DNA from: Tenebrio molitor
Lineage: Eukaryota; Arthropoda; Insecta; Coleoptera; Tenebrionidae
Length of the DNA stretch: 64,000 nucleotides
Assembly: GCF_963966145.1 (NCBI RefSeq)
Contig: NC_091052.1
Span: 15,438,001 to 15,502,000 of the forward strand
Reading direction: 5' to 3'
A model generated the notes under the pieces. That model had not been told where the DNA came from. It was given only the letters and a program-made list of their open reading frames with translations, and did no database searches. Position 1 is the first letter of the stretch. The number at the start of each line of letters is the position of its first letter. Of the stretch, positions 49,557 through 62,500 are shown one piece after another. The position numbers and the translations under genes were made by a program.

Positions 49557-50280
49557 CTACACTGTCAGCGCCGGGTTAGCAGACCGTGGTCTTGTCACGT
49601 TTCGTCTGTCAGACGTCGGGTCCCATTCTTCAGGAAAAATGAGCATCGGAACTGCACAACAAATAGTGCACTTGCTTGTCTCGACGAAGAAAATATTGTC
49701 AACGGGAAATATTTCTTGAATATCTTCGTCTGCTTCGGAAAAAGACTCATCAGTCATACTGGTTCGCTGAACCATCGTCTTAAAATTAATATTTCTCTGA
49801 CAAGAGAAAGATTTCTTATGGACAAACAGGTTGATCCCCGTTTCAAGATAAAATTCTAGCATGTCGAGCTCATGTATTGCAGCAAATTCTCTACAACCAA
49901 TGAAGCAGAAGTGATGAATCTTATCAGATCTGACTGCCATTTCTTTTTTCCCGGAAATTAAAAACCATCTACAGGTCGCCATTTTGAAACATTCATCTAT
50001 AAAGTTTCTGATTGGGATTTTCGCCGGAAATTGTCTTATTCCAAACAAATTCTAGAGATAGGTGAAGAATAAGACGTCGACGTTTACGACCCATAAAAAC
50101 CGATAGATTAAAAGTTTCACAGATGTTAAAATCCTTACGTCCTAATAAAAGACTGTTGGCAATATGACCGGAAATCACGGGAATTTCGGATTTTTTGGCA
50201 AACTGTTGGGTACGTTTAATTGAGAGTCTTCCGCGAAAAGTTTGCGTTTTATAAATAAGTGAAAATTCGTAGGACGGCAT
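49557..50280 (-). CDS. Candidate small gene, one 49-bp intron, unrecognised
   Basis: Two minus-strand frames are joined by a plausible 49-bp intron (50052-50100, donor GTTTTT, acceptor CTATCTCTAG). Exon 1 is 50101-50280, starting at ATG (MPSYEFSLIYKTQTF) with an A three bases upstream; exon 2 is 49557-50051, ending TAG. The product would be 224 residues with no obvious membrane helix or signal peptide; cysteine clusters include CRWF, CREF and KCTICC. The intron length matches slit introns here, and a 165-codon frame is long for such AT-rich DNA. The donor is weak. I do not recognise the family; an orphan gene or old transposon protein are possible. Confidence 0.35.
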
Positions 50281-53200
50281 TAAAAATTGAGACCGGTGCA
50301 AAATTAATCACGAAACTTCCTGGGGAAGAAGCTGTGATGTATGGCCTCGGTTACAAAACGGTTTGTGGCTAACCAACTGTGGCGTGGAGAGCCCCAGGAA
50401 AATGTTAACAGGTATAATGCATGTGTCTTGGAGGGAGTCTACACGCGATCTCCCCATGTTTCTTGGGCGCCCTCCTAATTTCAGGAGGGACCCCATGTCG
50501 AGAAATTGAAAGTAGCATTACAGCATTGATCTCACATCAAAGAAACAAGAAAAACACAGTCCATTTCGGCTAATGCACTTTAACGTCTTTTTCTTTGTGT
50601 GAGGGCTCTTTGCATGATTATCCCACATAACGGTGCTCATAATTCGACCAAAAAACAATAACGATAATAATCGGATAGATTCCGCCCGGTCGTAACAAAA
50701 ATAAGGGTTGTGACAGCGCACTCGCCGTCAAAATAAACCACACTCTCCTATTTTTATTACTCGACTCGAACCCATGAAAAGTTTCGTTACAAAAGGCGAT
50801 AAGTATCAAGGGAAATCATGTAATAATTTTGGACGCGTTTTCCGACCCGCCTCCAACTTTATGGTGCGAATAAAAATGTGGTCACCGATCTCTGCTGTGC
50901 AATTTTACGCCGAAGACACGACGCACCCGCTAATGTTCTCGAGTGTTTACATGCCGTAAAAATAGACAAGGGTGTTTGTACAATTTTTTATTCAGGCGTT
51001 AAAAATGGAAGAAGAAGTTACTTTCGCATAAAAAAAGCTCTCAGCCCCAAATCAACGGCCTTGTTTGTTATTTTTACGATCATAGAGTCGTGCATAAATG
51101 AAACGCTGAAATTTTTATTGCGAATAAAAGTTTGTTAGGAGTGACGTACGAGGCGATGGATTTTCGTGAAATCCGAAGAATTTGCTCGGAGAGTTTGTGT
51201 TTTTTCGGGCGAGGACGTTTAGGTCGCCTCGATCGAGTGGTATTTGAAATGAAATTGCTGCAGGATGATGAGCTGCAAGACCTCTGGATGCAGCGGATTC
51301 TGTCTAGTCGGCGAATCCGTCGACATAAAACTCCATGTTTTGCTCTTAACGATAAAGCTCGTCGTAAAAACGGCATCTCTAATGAAATGCGACTAGATAG
51401 CGGCCATTAGACAAACAGAAATGATTTCGACTAGTTCCTTCGTTTGATAAAAGAAGAGAGAACCGGGTGAATTATCGGGACGCTGTTTGTGGTGTTCGCT
51501 TCCACCCTTTTCGCGTTTGAATTTGTCGAAAAACAATTAATTCGCGTTTAAAGCTACTATCATAGCACTATTTTCCGCACAACAAATAGCTCCATTAGCA
51601 CTCAATCCTCCTCACACCCGACTACTCCAAACTTTCAACACAATTTGTAAAGTTTCCCGAAAAAAGTCCAAATCAATTTCGTTTATTGAGGCTCAGTCAG
51701 GCTTCCGCCGTTATCAGCTTCACCATCTCTTCGGCTCATTTGAAATTCAAGAAGGCGGTATAATTTATGTGTAAGGCTTTTAGCAAGAGTCTCGAAAATG
51801 CGCGTCAAACTTTCCTTTCATGACGATTATTCCGTGGACAGTGGGAGAGATCTGTGTTGTGTGGAAAAAATGTTTTTTTTTTTAATTGTGAACAACACGA
51901 TCTAGATCGGACCACCTGTACGTAACGCGATCCTTTATTAAGCTTTATCGGATCGTGATCGCAAGCCATCTGTGGTCGGAAATTAAAAGATATTTGATAG
52001 CAGTATCAAAACCAGATTTTATGAAACCTCCAATCTCGCCTCGAAAACGTATCCACTTACTCCGGAGCGCCGTTACACGTCTTTAATCTCCGATAAATAA
52101 TTTTTATTTCCAACACTTTCCGTCATCTGGATGGCAGTGCGATTTCGTCAAGATTTATTAAAGTCTCCAGTTCATAATTACCATCAGGGACATGTGTTCG
52201 AACTTGTGATTAATGGAATATTCATGATAGAAATATTGTTGAAACCCCGCTTGTGAACAACCGCAAGTCTGCAGGAAGTTGTGTGAGAAACTAAATCTTT
52301 CAGTCCGGGCGAATCTTCCCTCTGAAACTCGAGCTAATGTCGCTTCACTTCTTGAGCAACAAAGTGGCCTCCAGGCGGTTCCTCTCTAATCCTTCGTGTT
52401 CAAGGCGCGCTAAATCAAATCATTTTCAATTCGCGAGCACTCAATCCTGGAGAGTCCTTTTTACGCCGCGCCTGTATCATTTTTATCGGATTCATGGGGA
52501 AGAAAGTGCGCCGTTTATTCTTTATGGATCGGACGAAATGTTTAAACTTTAAAGCGAGTTAATGATTGTAAACCTGTTAACATATATGCGTCCGCATAGA
52601 AAGCTGGCAAAGGACTATAAAATATAAAACTCATTTTATGGGGCTTTTATTACCTGGCTTTTTATCCTTTTATATACGGGCGATGTAAATTACGCCCCAA
52701 ATTACTATCCGACCGTTTATTGAAATGAACCCTAAAACACTCTCCGGACTCGTGCAGGCTGCGACACCCCTCAAAGAATACATTTAAACATATTTCACGC
52801 ATAACTGCATACGCATAAAGGACTCGGTCGACTGTGCGATATCCTGGCGGGCTATTCGGAAAAAGCGAACCGCATCAGGCAGTATTTCAAGGGATGAAGC
52901 TTTTCACTACAGGCCGAACTATTCGCACGAGCAATATTTTATTGGAAATGCAACGAAGAAACGACAAAAAAAAAATCATAATAAAACCCGTAAATCGTCC
53001 TCGTTGAAGTTTCCTTATTTTATCATTGCGATCGTGAAGTCCGGTAATAAAATTCCGTCCCAATTGCAATAACTCATAACTATGTAATCACCATCGACGA
53101 ACAACAGCATCAATCGCCTACATTGTCTAGGACAATCGGTCATCCATCAATTCCTGCAATATAAATCACCATCCGCACAACAGGTCCCGATATAATTTCG

Positions 53201-54624
53201 TTCCCGCCAGGATAATTCCGGGTGAATCACAGATGGAAGCGTCGCGATCGGAGAGGTGGCGAAAGAACCGCCGGGAAAGACACATATGCTTAATGCAATA
53301 TGAGGGAGGGTGTTTACAATGGCGCCCACACACCCCGTGTGAAGTTATGTGATAAATGGACAAAGCGGGACCTGACTCATACGTCTATTTGAATGAGAAA
53401 AGCCCAAGTCCGGACACCCTTTTTAGATTTTATTGCTTGATCATGTTTAATCAACGACGCCCCTAAAAACCGTCGTCGTTTCAGTTTTCAGTCAAGGAGT
53501 TTTCCAACTCGGGACAGGGAACGGGCGGGTTCCTGCGAGGCGTGCCCGCTCGGACTTGGGATACGTTATCCTGCATGTTTATGAGACAAGTTTCCCTTTG
53601 ATGGGAAACTTTTCTTCGGCGAGAGAAAAATCGACGAATTGATAGAGGCATTGTCGCGGCAGGATGTAAGACGCCGGATTATTAATATTACCGAAGCATC
53701 CTGACTTTATAATGTCATAATAAAGTATCGGGGGTAGGTAAATCCGGGTAGTCCCGCCGGCATCGAAATATGAAATCAGCCGTGAAAATCACTTATTAAA
53801 ACTTTCAATGGAATATTAAATCGAATTTCCGGGTAACTCACCATATTTTCTGCTTTAAAATTCCCTTTTCATATTTTATGATACTTTTTAAAAAACTTTT
53901 TAATAGGGACGAAAATAAAAGACACTGTCAAATATTAAAAAGTTTCCCTGTAATAATTGATTTTCGACGAATACACTCCTCCCGGAAACTTCTCTGTCGC
54001 AAGAAAGTTTCCACTTATTGTGCTTTATTGCTTTTCTTTGAATGACTTCGTTTATTGTCAATTATTCATAAGCTTACTGTTCGTATTTACAATACAATAT
54101 TCGATTCCGAAACGCGGCCAATTTAATTAGAATTTCTAATAATTCTTCTGATTCCAGAACGAGACTTTTTTTCAATTTGCACATCGAGGCATGCTAATTT
54201 CATTTCTTTGTGTAATCTTTCTGATTGCTTTATTAAGTCAATAACCATCGACCATTGCAAGCTCCTAACGCAACGAACTCCACCATAATCGAAATTTTGT
54301 TTTCACCAGATATTCGACGACTTTTATTTTGCATAATTTCATTTCCAAACTCGAAGAATTTGCCTAAAAATTAAAAAATACACACGTCTCGTTCCTGCAC
54401 AAGAGATTAACATCTCGACGCGATTTTATCTCAAACTGGACGATCTCTCGACCGGAAATTAAATTTTTCGTTGCAATCACTGTTAAGAATTTTTAATCAA
54501 TTATTCTCAGTTTATTCCGAGCCAAAGGTCCAAATGGAAATTAAATTGAAAGTAAGTGCTTTGTCATGATTTACACAAGTTTTATTATCCAATAACCCTC
54601 AGTAGTAATTATCTGATAATTGTA
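50281..54624. other. Non-coding, no gene recognised
   Basis: Frames up to about 98 codons (51080-51376 minus and the overlapping 51132-51410 plus) are antisense pairs and not convincing. GC-richer patches near 53100-53800 may be regulatory. Confidence 0.45.
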
Positions 54625-56266
54625 TTCAAGTTTTTGCAGCACACCGAGCACCAAAGCACCAGAAGTAAAGTACTGTCGCGAGCAATAAATTTTGGTCGTC
54701 AATGTCATTTCAAAATTTGGTTAGATTGTCACAAATTTAAAAAAATTCCCTGCCTGATTATGCCCATGTCAACAAAGTGTCAAAAAAATTAAAACAAAAT
54801 GACAATTAATGTCATACAACATGATGTTAGGTTATGACATTTACGATGGAGCACTTTCGATTGCGTCAAAGAATGACCTTGACGACCAAAATTTATTGCT
54901 CGCGACTGTACCTATAATATGTAGTAAATTCAAAAAGTATCTGACTTGTCAAAAATAAATTTCTAGTTGTTAGGTTGGTCAGATCCCTAGTTATTTTCGT
55001 TTTCATTTGTTTAAATATGATATTGTCAAATAAATTGCAAATTTTATCGCATTTTGTTTTTAAAACGAACTGGAGTAGTTTTGTTAGTGCCAGAAAAGAG
55101 AACCACAGCAAAATGTCACGTGGAACAAAAAAAAAGATGAAGAAGTGTTTGAAATTAAAACATAACCTGAATTTATTTTATTACCAAATTTGACGTGAGC
55201 ACACTCTAAAGAGAAAGTTTTATAACCGAATACAGTCAAAACAAAAATTTCATTTAAAATTTCGTTTTGACGATCCAGGACCTTTTTAAAATTTAGTTTG
55301 GGTTGGGCGATGTGTCCTATACATCGACACGATTTTTTCTATTTGGACTTGTTGCCGTTGAGAAGTTTGAGATAACAAAAACTTGTTTATAATGTGCGAG
55401 GATATCGATAGTGTCCCTGCGATGGATCTTATCGCTTTTAAATGATATAATTGGAGGAGATCGAGGCTCAATAAATAAATTACAGTTGTAGGAAGTGTTA
55501 TTCGATGGAAATAATTCGAAAATACATTATCCGGCATAGTCCAGTCAAATAGGGATTCAACCTCGGAATGAAAGATAATAAACTGCAAATTTGTATAAAC
55601 CTTTGTTTTGACATTTTCAAGTTTTTGCATCACACCGAGCACCAAAGAAGTAAAATATGTAGTAAATTCAAAAAGTATTTGACCTGTCAAAAATAAATTT
55701 CTAGTTATTAGGTTGGTCAGATTCCTAGTTATTTTCTTTTTCATTTGTTTAAATTTGATATTGTCAAATCAATTGCAGATTTTATCACATTTTGTTTTTA
55801 AAACGAACTGGAGTAGTTTTGTTGGTGCCAGAAAAGAAAATCACAGCAAAATGTCACGTGGAACAAAGAAAAGATGAAGAAGTGTTTGAAATTAAAACAT
55901 AACCTGAACCAGATTTGACGTGAGTACACTCTAGAGAGAAAGTTTTATAACCGAGTACAGTCAAAACAAAAATTTCATTTAAAATTTCGTTTTGACGATC
56001 CAGGACCTTTTTAAAATTAATTTGGATTGGGAGATGTGTCTTATACATCGACACTATTTTTTCTATTTCGACTTGTTGCCGTTGAGACTAAGTTTGAGAT
56101 AACAAAAACTTGTTTATGATGTGCGACGATGTCGATAGTGTCCCTGCGATGGATCTTATCGCTTTTAAATGAAATAATTGGAGGAGATCGAGGCTCAATA
56201 AATAAATTCAAGTTGTAGGAAGCGTTATTCGATGGAAATACATAATTCGAAAATACATTATCCGGC
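54625..56266. repeat. Tandem duplication, two units of about 650-900 bp
   Basis: Unit A (54625-55535) and unit B (55616-56266) are the same sequence in the same orientation, from TTCAAGTTTTTGC through CATTATCCGGC, offset by 738 bp at AATATGTAGTAAATTC. Unit A also contains the MITE at 54670-54911, absent from B. An 80-bp spacer separates them. A 152-codon minus-strand frame (55286-55744) spans unit A and the start of B; its product is unrecognised. Unit B shows small substitutions and a missing TTTATTTTATTA tract. Confidence 0.85.
54670..54911. mobile_element. MITE with AGTCGCGAGCAATAAA ends, 242 bp
   Basis: Second copy of the family at 39499-39963, with ends GTACTGTCGCGAGCAATAA and its inverse. 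It is inserted in unit A of the tandem duplication; unit B has the uninterrupted sequence (AGAAGTAAAATATGTAG), which gives a clean empty site. Confidence 0.85.
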
Positions 56267-59200
56267 TAACGAATTTCCCGGTGTTGATATCTTTGATTCC
56301 GGCGGGTCCATTTGTCATCGTCGCGGGGTGTGACAGTCGACAAACTTTTTCATTGTTGGGAAAAAGCGTCCGGGTGAAAGTTATCTCATTATTCGGGGAC
56401 GCATTACTCCAGTGATTTAATCATTTGAATTGTCCTCCCGAGGCGAACAGATCCTCGATCGTCCGCTGGGGAAAGGCCGCGTGGTCGGACGAGCCATCGT
56501 TCAGGATGACATCGACAATACGCAGAATACGGTCCTCGTGAACAAAGGGATCAGTCCCGGGAGATGCCATAAATAAGGGCATTACAAAATTATGATAAAC
56601 CTAGTCGGAGATATATGGAGTGGACACGTTGGTATATGTTCTTGTGTGTGGGAGGAGAAATGTGAGGTGAGAAGATCAGAGAAAGCATTAATTTGGGCGT
56701 CACTAAATGAAACGTTTTCATATTTCCGCGTCGAGTTGAAAATTAAAACAAACATTCCGCCGGAGTCATCCTTTAAGGTTGATGAATGTGTTAGGAACAG
56801 AGATTTTATGTTCTCGAACTCGACTTACTAAATTATACGGAAAACGAGTAGAACTTAGTCTTAAGTTGAACGAATGTCTCGGGAAAGTACATATTTCATT
56901 CACGCCGATTACTTTATTGTTTCGAAACACCATTAATTTATCTAACAGCTGTAGAAGACTTCGGAAAATTTACTGGAACTAATTTCATACAGTAAATGTG
57001 TCCGAAATAATTGTTTTTAATGCCCATAATCATAAATTTCGGTAGCACATGAGCTTCCTCGGACCGATCACCCAAATAAATCTACACTCTTTATGTATTC
57101 CGATATCAATCTCGTACGATCGTAAATAAATACACGGAACCACTACCAATCATTAATCGGAGTTTGTGTCGGCCTTTAATTATGCATACCATTTTAATGG
57201 GACTTTCTGTAGAGGCGCAGGACCGTATTTCACCGGTTTTACGGCCGAACTCTCATCACTTTCCTAGGAATTCTCGAGGTGCTCCCCGTTGACCCGCTTT
57301 CTTCCGTTAACTTATTATGCATAAGCAGCTACCTGTGCATTTACATACATTATTCTATTAAACTGTTGTTTCAACTTGTTACAGAACAACTTTTCCCATT
57401 AGACGTAATCTGGAGCCTCCCGCTCGTCAACTTTGTTTACCGAATTTTTTCCCTCAAATTCTTTGAGACGTTGTTACGCGGTTGTGATTTATCGTCGCAC
57501 TATCCTTAAAAGTCAATTCTGCATCTCGATTACGTATTTATGCGAAACTAGGGCTCTTTTCAATTTTCCCACAGTTTTCTTCTTCTTTCGTCGAGCCGTC
57601 TAAATTGCATCCCTCAAGTGGGCATCACGCAACCCCCGTCTGCCGGTGGCTCTTTAAATATGCATCAGACTGGCTCCAGTCGAGCACCTCATTGACGGTA
57701 ACTTGCCCACTTTATTAAAAACAAACCGCCATATCCATGCAGCTTGTATGAGCAACCGCCTGCATTAAACGATAATTGGTCGTAAATTTCCCTCGGTGGA
57801 GATTTTTTCCGAGCGACTACGCATTTTTGTTGCACCGGCTTTGCCTTTTCCAGACTTGAAAATTATCCCACATTTGCGTATCGGTCTCTGATCTGAAAAA
57901 TTCCTCGGGTGCTTTAATATCGTGTAGGATTGTCCACACGCGAAACTTTTCTGGTACGATTTATATCTCCACCATTCTTGTGACAAATTCTAAGTGAATT
58001 ATTTACGGTTTCCTGATGTATAATTGCGGCCACTAAACGTCATGTAAATGCGTGCAGGCCTGCCAACTCCAATTTTTCACCAATTCGTAGAACACGAAGA
58101 CTTGGAACGAGCACGACAGCACCATCACATCCAACGGTCAACAACGCCATTTATGTTCTTTGCGCGAAGCCCGTAATTGAGGGATGACGTGAACAATTTT
58201 TACTCTTTCGTGTCAGTTTTGACTTGAAGAGGCTCCGGTGCGTGGAGATATGCAATAGAATGGTTTTTCTTTGAAAGTTTAATCACTGGCCGGAGGCGCG
58301 AACAAACCTATTTGTAACTATTTACAAGCTTTATGACCACCTGTTAAATTTACTCACAGTAATGACCACGCACCGTCGACATTCCTCTATCTACGTGAAA
58401 TTATATTTTCTTTGTTGACCTGAAATTGTGGCGTCCTTGACGTTCCATTATGCAAAAATTGCTGCACAATCGTAAAAACCTTTTAAGTTTTTCGTTATCA
58501 AAGCGTGCGGAACACATTTGAACCCTTTGCGTTGGGTTGTCTGTCAACGTTTATCCGAAGAGATTGTCGCCTTTATATGCGACAACCACGCAATTTGATA
58601 GAAGAATTGATTTTTGGAAATTTTCATATCGCCGCCGGAAAAAGAAACTTTCCATTTTTCCGTCGGAACACATAAATACGATAAATAATAATTAAGTGTG
58701 AAAGCGTTGCAGCACGGATGCATCCGAAGAGCGCAATTTGCGCACTCCTGTAATTCAATTACGTGCTCTGCAGCTATCGGTGGAGGAAAGTAGGTAAATC
58801 GCACTTTATCGTATTTCGTTGCGTGTTACATTGTAACTCTGAAACCATCAAACTTACTTAGCTGGCGCACGTTTGTCGAACATGGGAGTCCTAAGTGTCC
58901 CGAAAGTCCCCGAGGGTAGCTTCTCCCGAGTTTCTTATTTTTCAAGTCCGGACTATTATTTAGGCGAGAGGAAAAAAGGAGAGATGCAAGTTTTGAAGGC
59001 GAACGATCGAAAGAAATGTTTCCCTTATCGTGGAATCACGAAGTAGATTGGTCGAAGCAAGTTGGCCAGCGGAGGACTATAATCACGTCGTTACCGAGAA
59101 GTCGCCAAGGCAGCATCTTCGCAACGGCCATGGAAATGACACCAGCAATTTTATATTTCCTCTGGCCGGGATATTTAATAAAATCGTGACGACATACATT

Positions 59201-61137
59201 TCAAAGCTATCAGAAAAAGCTGCCGCTGAAAAAGAATTAAATTAAACACACACGAACAAAGAGGAATCTCGTTATGGATGGTGCAAAAGTGCGACTTTGC
59301 GAAAGGGTAAATATCGCTCGCGCCCGTCAAAAACGGCCGAATTAAAAAGAGAATTTCGAAATGGATGTTTGTCTTTGGTGTTTTTGTGTGCGTCGACCTG
59401 TTTCCAGTTTCCAACTTGATAATAACCGTCCCCGACACAACCCCGGTGTATGCAACAAATGCGGTTGATTATGTCCGGCGGCGGCGAGCGCCCAAGTCGT
59501 TTTAATGGCGTATCAATGCGTCCCATTAACGCGATATAATTACGTCCGTCGATCGAGCCCGCCGCCCCTCTCGCAAAATCAAAAATGACAAAATCGCAAA
59601 CACATCGATAAGCTCGGATTTTTTCGTCGTCGCGCTTCCATCCCGTCCGCTAATTAGGTGATGTTATCCGCGGACCGATTTGCATTTTAAAGAGGTTTGT
59701 TAAACACGATTCTGTGGTATTTAGCGCTCTTTATCATTATGTAAATTTTTATCTTGGCCGCGAAATTAGCAACTTTGTTACTTTCTTCGCGTTTACGAAG
59801 AACTTTGCTCGCCTCGAACCGTTTCTTAATTAAGTTTATCATTGTGTCATAGACGTCTGGCAATTCATTTTAAAATCTTATTAGCTCGGAAGCCTTAAAA
59901 CACAATTTGGTTCTGTTCGATGGCATGTAAGGAACAGGAAGCTATATTTTACGGTCACTCGACCAGAAAACGCCCCACGAGTTCCAACGACTTTTCACAC
60001 TGGATCACAAATAATTGTGTAGGTACGTGTACGTGCTGACCACTGAAAGAATTCGTTTAGAAAGTTTTTAAAATAAGGTACCGACGATGAATCACTGGAA
60101 AGATAAATTTCTGAATTTGACAATGGACAAGTGAAAGCGACTCTAAATTTTGAAGAAATAAGAGTAGTGCAACGAGAAAAATCTGAAACCATTTGAAATT
60201 GAATACATACATTTTTTGGGTAAAAAATGGAAAATAACGTGTGTTCACAAAATTTGCAGTCAAGTGGCCTGATATTTACGCCAATATTTATTTCAGAAAT
60301 CGTCGACAGAGTTAAGGAAATCATAAAAAATGAACAGAAAATTTCAATTTGTCATTTATGCGCCTATGAATGAATTTAACAGAAATGCAATAGCATGGCC
60401 GACTTCATTAATCTACATAGTAGAGTGCTCGGCGCTCCAATATATGCATAAAAATAACTTCCGTGGGGGTTTTATTGTTACAAGCTGAATTATATATAAA
60501 ATAGAAGCTTATGTACTGATGTTTCAAAATCCCAAGGCCGTCAAAAAACGTCCTGTCCCAAAGGGCATTAAACTTAAAAAGCGAGTTAGATAGATGATCA
60601 TCAAGAAGAATAAATGACAAAATTTTTGGTATATTTTTCACAAAAAGTTCTGTACAGCAAATATTTTTTTTAATATTTCTAAAATGGTCCGTGATTAAAG
60701 TTAACATTAGTCTCTTACAGGAGAATAAAATCGAACAAAACTTTAAACCCCAATATCTCAGTTTCAGATGGTTGAAAATCTAATTCATTTTACACAATTT
60801 TTTCGTTTCTATCGCGACATCTCTAAAACAATAGCTCTAATCAAAATTTTGTATTCTTTAGAAAAGTTTGTATTATCTTTTGTGTTCATACTAGTATCGA
60901 TTTTATAATTTTGTGAATTATAATAAAAAAGTTCTATAATTTAATGCAATGCAATGTAAATTTTCGGCGATTCGCTATAAGTCGCTAGTAGGCGTCCCCA
61001 CCCCGATGAACCATCTTTTATTGCACTTTTCTCCGTAGCTCCATTGCGCTTCCACACATTGCAGATATTATCACCGGATATTATGTATTAATTATTACTA
61101 TTATTTATGTACTCATAACAATACCAGTATATAACTA
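56267..61137. other. Non-coding, no gene recognised
   Basis: No protein-like frame stands out; the longest is 109 codons (59995-60324 minus) with an overlapping alternative frame. The last 600 bp become very AT-rich. Confidence 0.45.
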
Positions 61138-62500
61138 GTATATTATAACAAATCTATCTTTATACAATATTTCAAATTTAACCAAGGGGTAGATAGAAAC
61201 AAAATAAACTCGCGTAGAATACCAATCAATAAAATATAAACATATTATAATAAATACATATTGGATTCTAAATGAAACGTTTAAAGTTAATAAAATTTCA
61301 CTCGTCATCAGAGCTTTCTGAATCACTTTGTGGAACTGGTGGAAGTGATGCGGCTGCTGTTATTGTTAATGCATTCCTGCAGGACTTCTGGGCCATGCAC
61401 TTACAAGCACCTATGCACCCTAATGTACTTTTCTTGCATATGCACACTTTACTTGCACAATCTGAAATTACCAGATTATTAGTAGACCTATGAATGATTA
61501 GTAAAACAATATCTTACCTTTTTTGCACAAGCAAGAAGTTAAAACTGTTAATTTCTCTGGAAGTGGAGGCAAGCGTCCTTCGTTGGTGGTAGCTTAGGAA
61601 ATGATGTCGAAGCTGCCATGAGTCCACGCAAGGTATTAATTGACGTAATATCTGCATTTTTGGAGTACAGGTTAAGGACAAAGTCATGCATATTACCGAA
61701 AATATCGTCGGAGAAATCATTCACACCCACACTATTTAAGTAGTATTTCTCCGACGATATTTTCGGTAATATGCATGACTTTGTCCTTAACCTGTACTCA
61801 AAAAATGCAGATATTACGTCAATTAATACCCTGCGTGGACTCATGGCAGCTTCGACATCATTTCCTAAGCTACCACCAACGAAGGATGCTCTTAAGCAAC
61901 ATTGCTTAAGAGTGCATTATCAAACTAAAGTGTGGCTGAATGCCATGGTTCCTTGTCCACAATTAGCTCCAATTGAAGAATTCGGTTGGTATATGGACGA
62001 GAAAGGCGAAGTTTTACCTGTTTTAACAACACTGCCTCCACTTCCAGAGAAATTAACAGCTTTAACTTCTTGCGGGTGCAAAAAAGGTAACATATTGTTT
62101 TACTAATCATTCATAGGTCTACTAATAATCTGGTAATTTCAGATTGTGCAAGTAAAGTGTGCACATGCAAGAAAAGTACATTAGGGTGCATAGGTGCTTG
62201 TAAGTGCATGGCCCAGAAGTCCTGCAGGAATGCGTTAACAATAACAGCAGCCGCATCACTTCCACCAGTTCCACAAAGTGATTCAGAAAGCTCTGGTGAC
62301 GAGTGAAATTTTATTAACTTTAAACGTTTCATTTAGAATTCAATATGTATTTAACAGTATCATAACTAGGCTATATACATATTTATATATATATATGTTT
62401 ATATTTTATTGATTGGTATTCTACGCGAGTTTATTTTGTTTCTATCTACCCCTTGGTTAAATTTGAAATATTGTATAAAGATAGATTTGTTATAATATAC
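61138..62500. repeat. Imperfect palindrome, 1.36 kb, with 27-bp loop
   Basis: Left arm 61138-61717 and right arm 61745-62500 are near-perfect inverted copies around a 27-bp loop (61718-61744). The right arm has about 141 bp (61892-62032) that are missing from the left. Both arms include the same gene fragment, the right one intact over two exons. A Tc1/mariner element starts exactly where the right arm stops matching. Such a structure could come from an inverted duplication during transposition or from a foldback element. Confidence 0.85.
61771..62306 (+). pseudogene. Repeat-borne gene fragment with a cysteine-rich CXC-like tail
   Basis: Exon 61771-62086 (starting MHDFVLNLY) and exon 62143-62306, joined across a 56-bp intron (AAAAAAG|GTAACA ... 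TTTCAG|AT) that splits an Asp codon. The C-terminal part has the series C-x-C-x3-C-x4-C-x-C-x6-C-x3-C-x-C-x6-C followed by an acidic tail (SDSESSGDE) and TGA. The spacing resembles the Tesmin/TSO1-like CXC zinc-binding domain. The 5' part of the gene is missing because the frame begins beside the palindrome loop. The left arm carries an inverted copy with a 141-bp deletion. Probably a transposon-derived protein, since it lies in a repeat; function unknown. Confidence 0.55.

Noticed and set aside
61272..61493. Two identical 73-codon frames (61272-61493 plus and 62111-62332 minus)
   Set aside because: They are antisense to the second exon of the cysteine-rich repeat gene in each palindrome arm, not genes.
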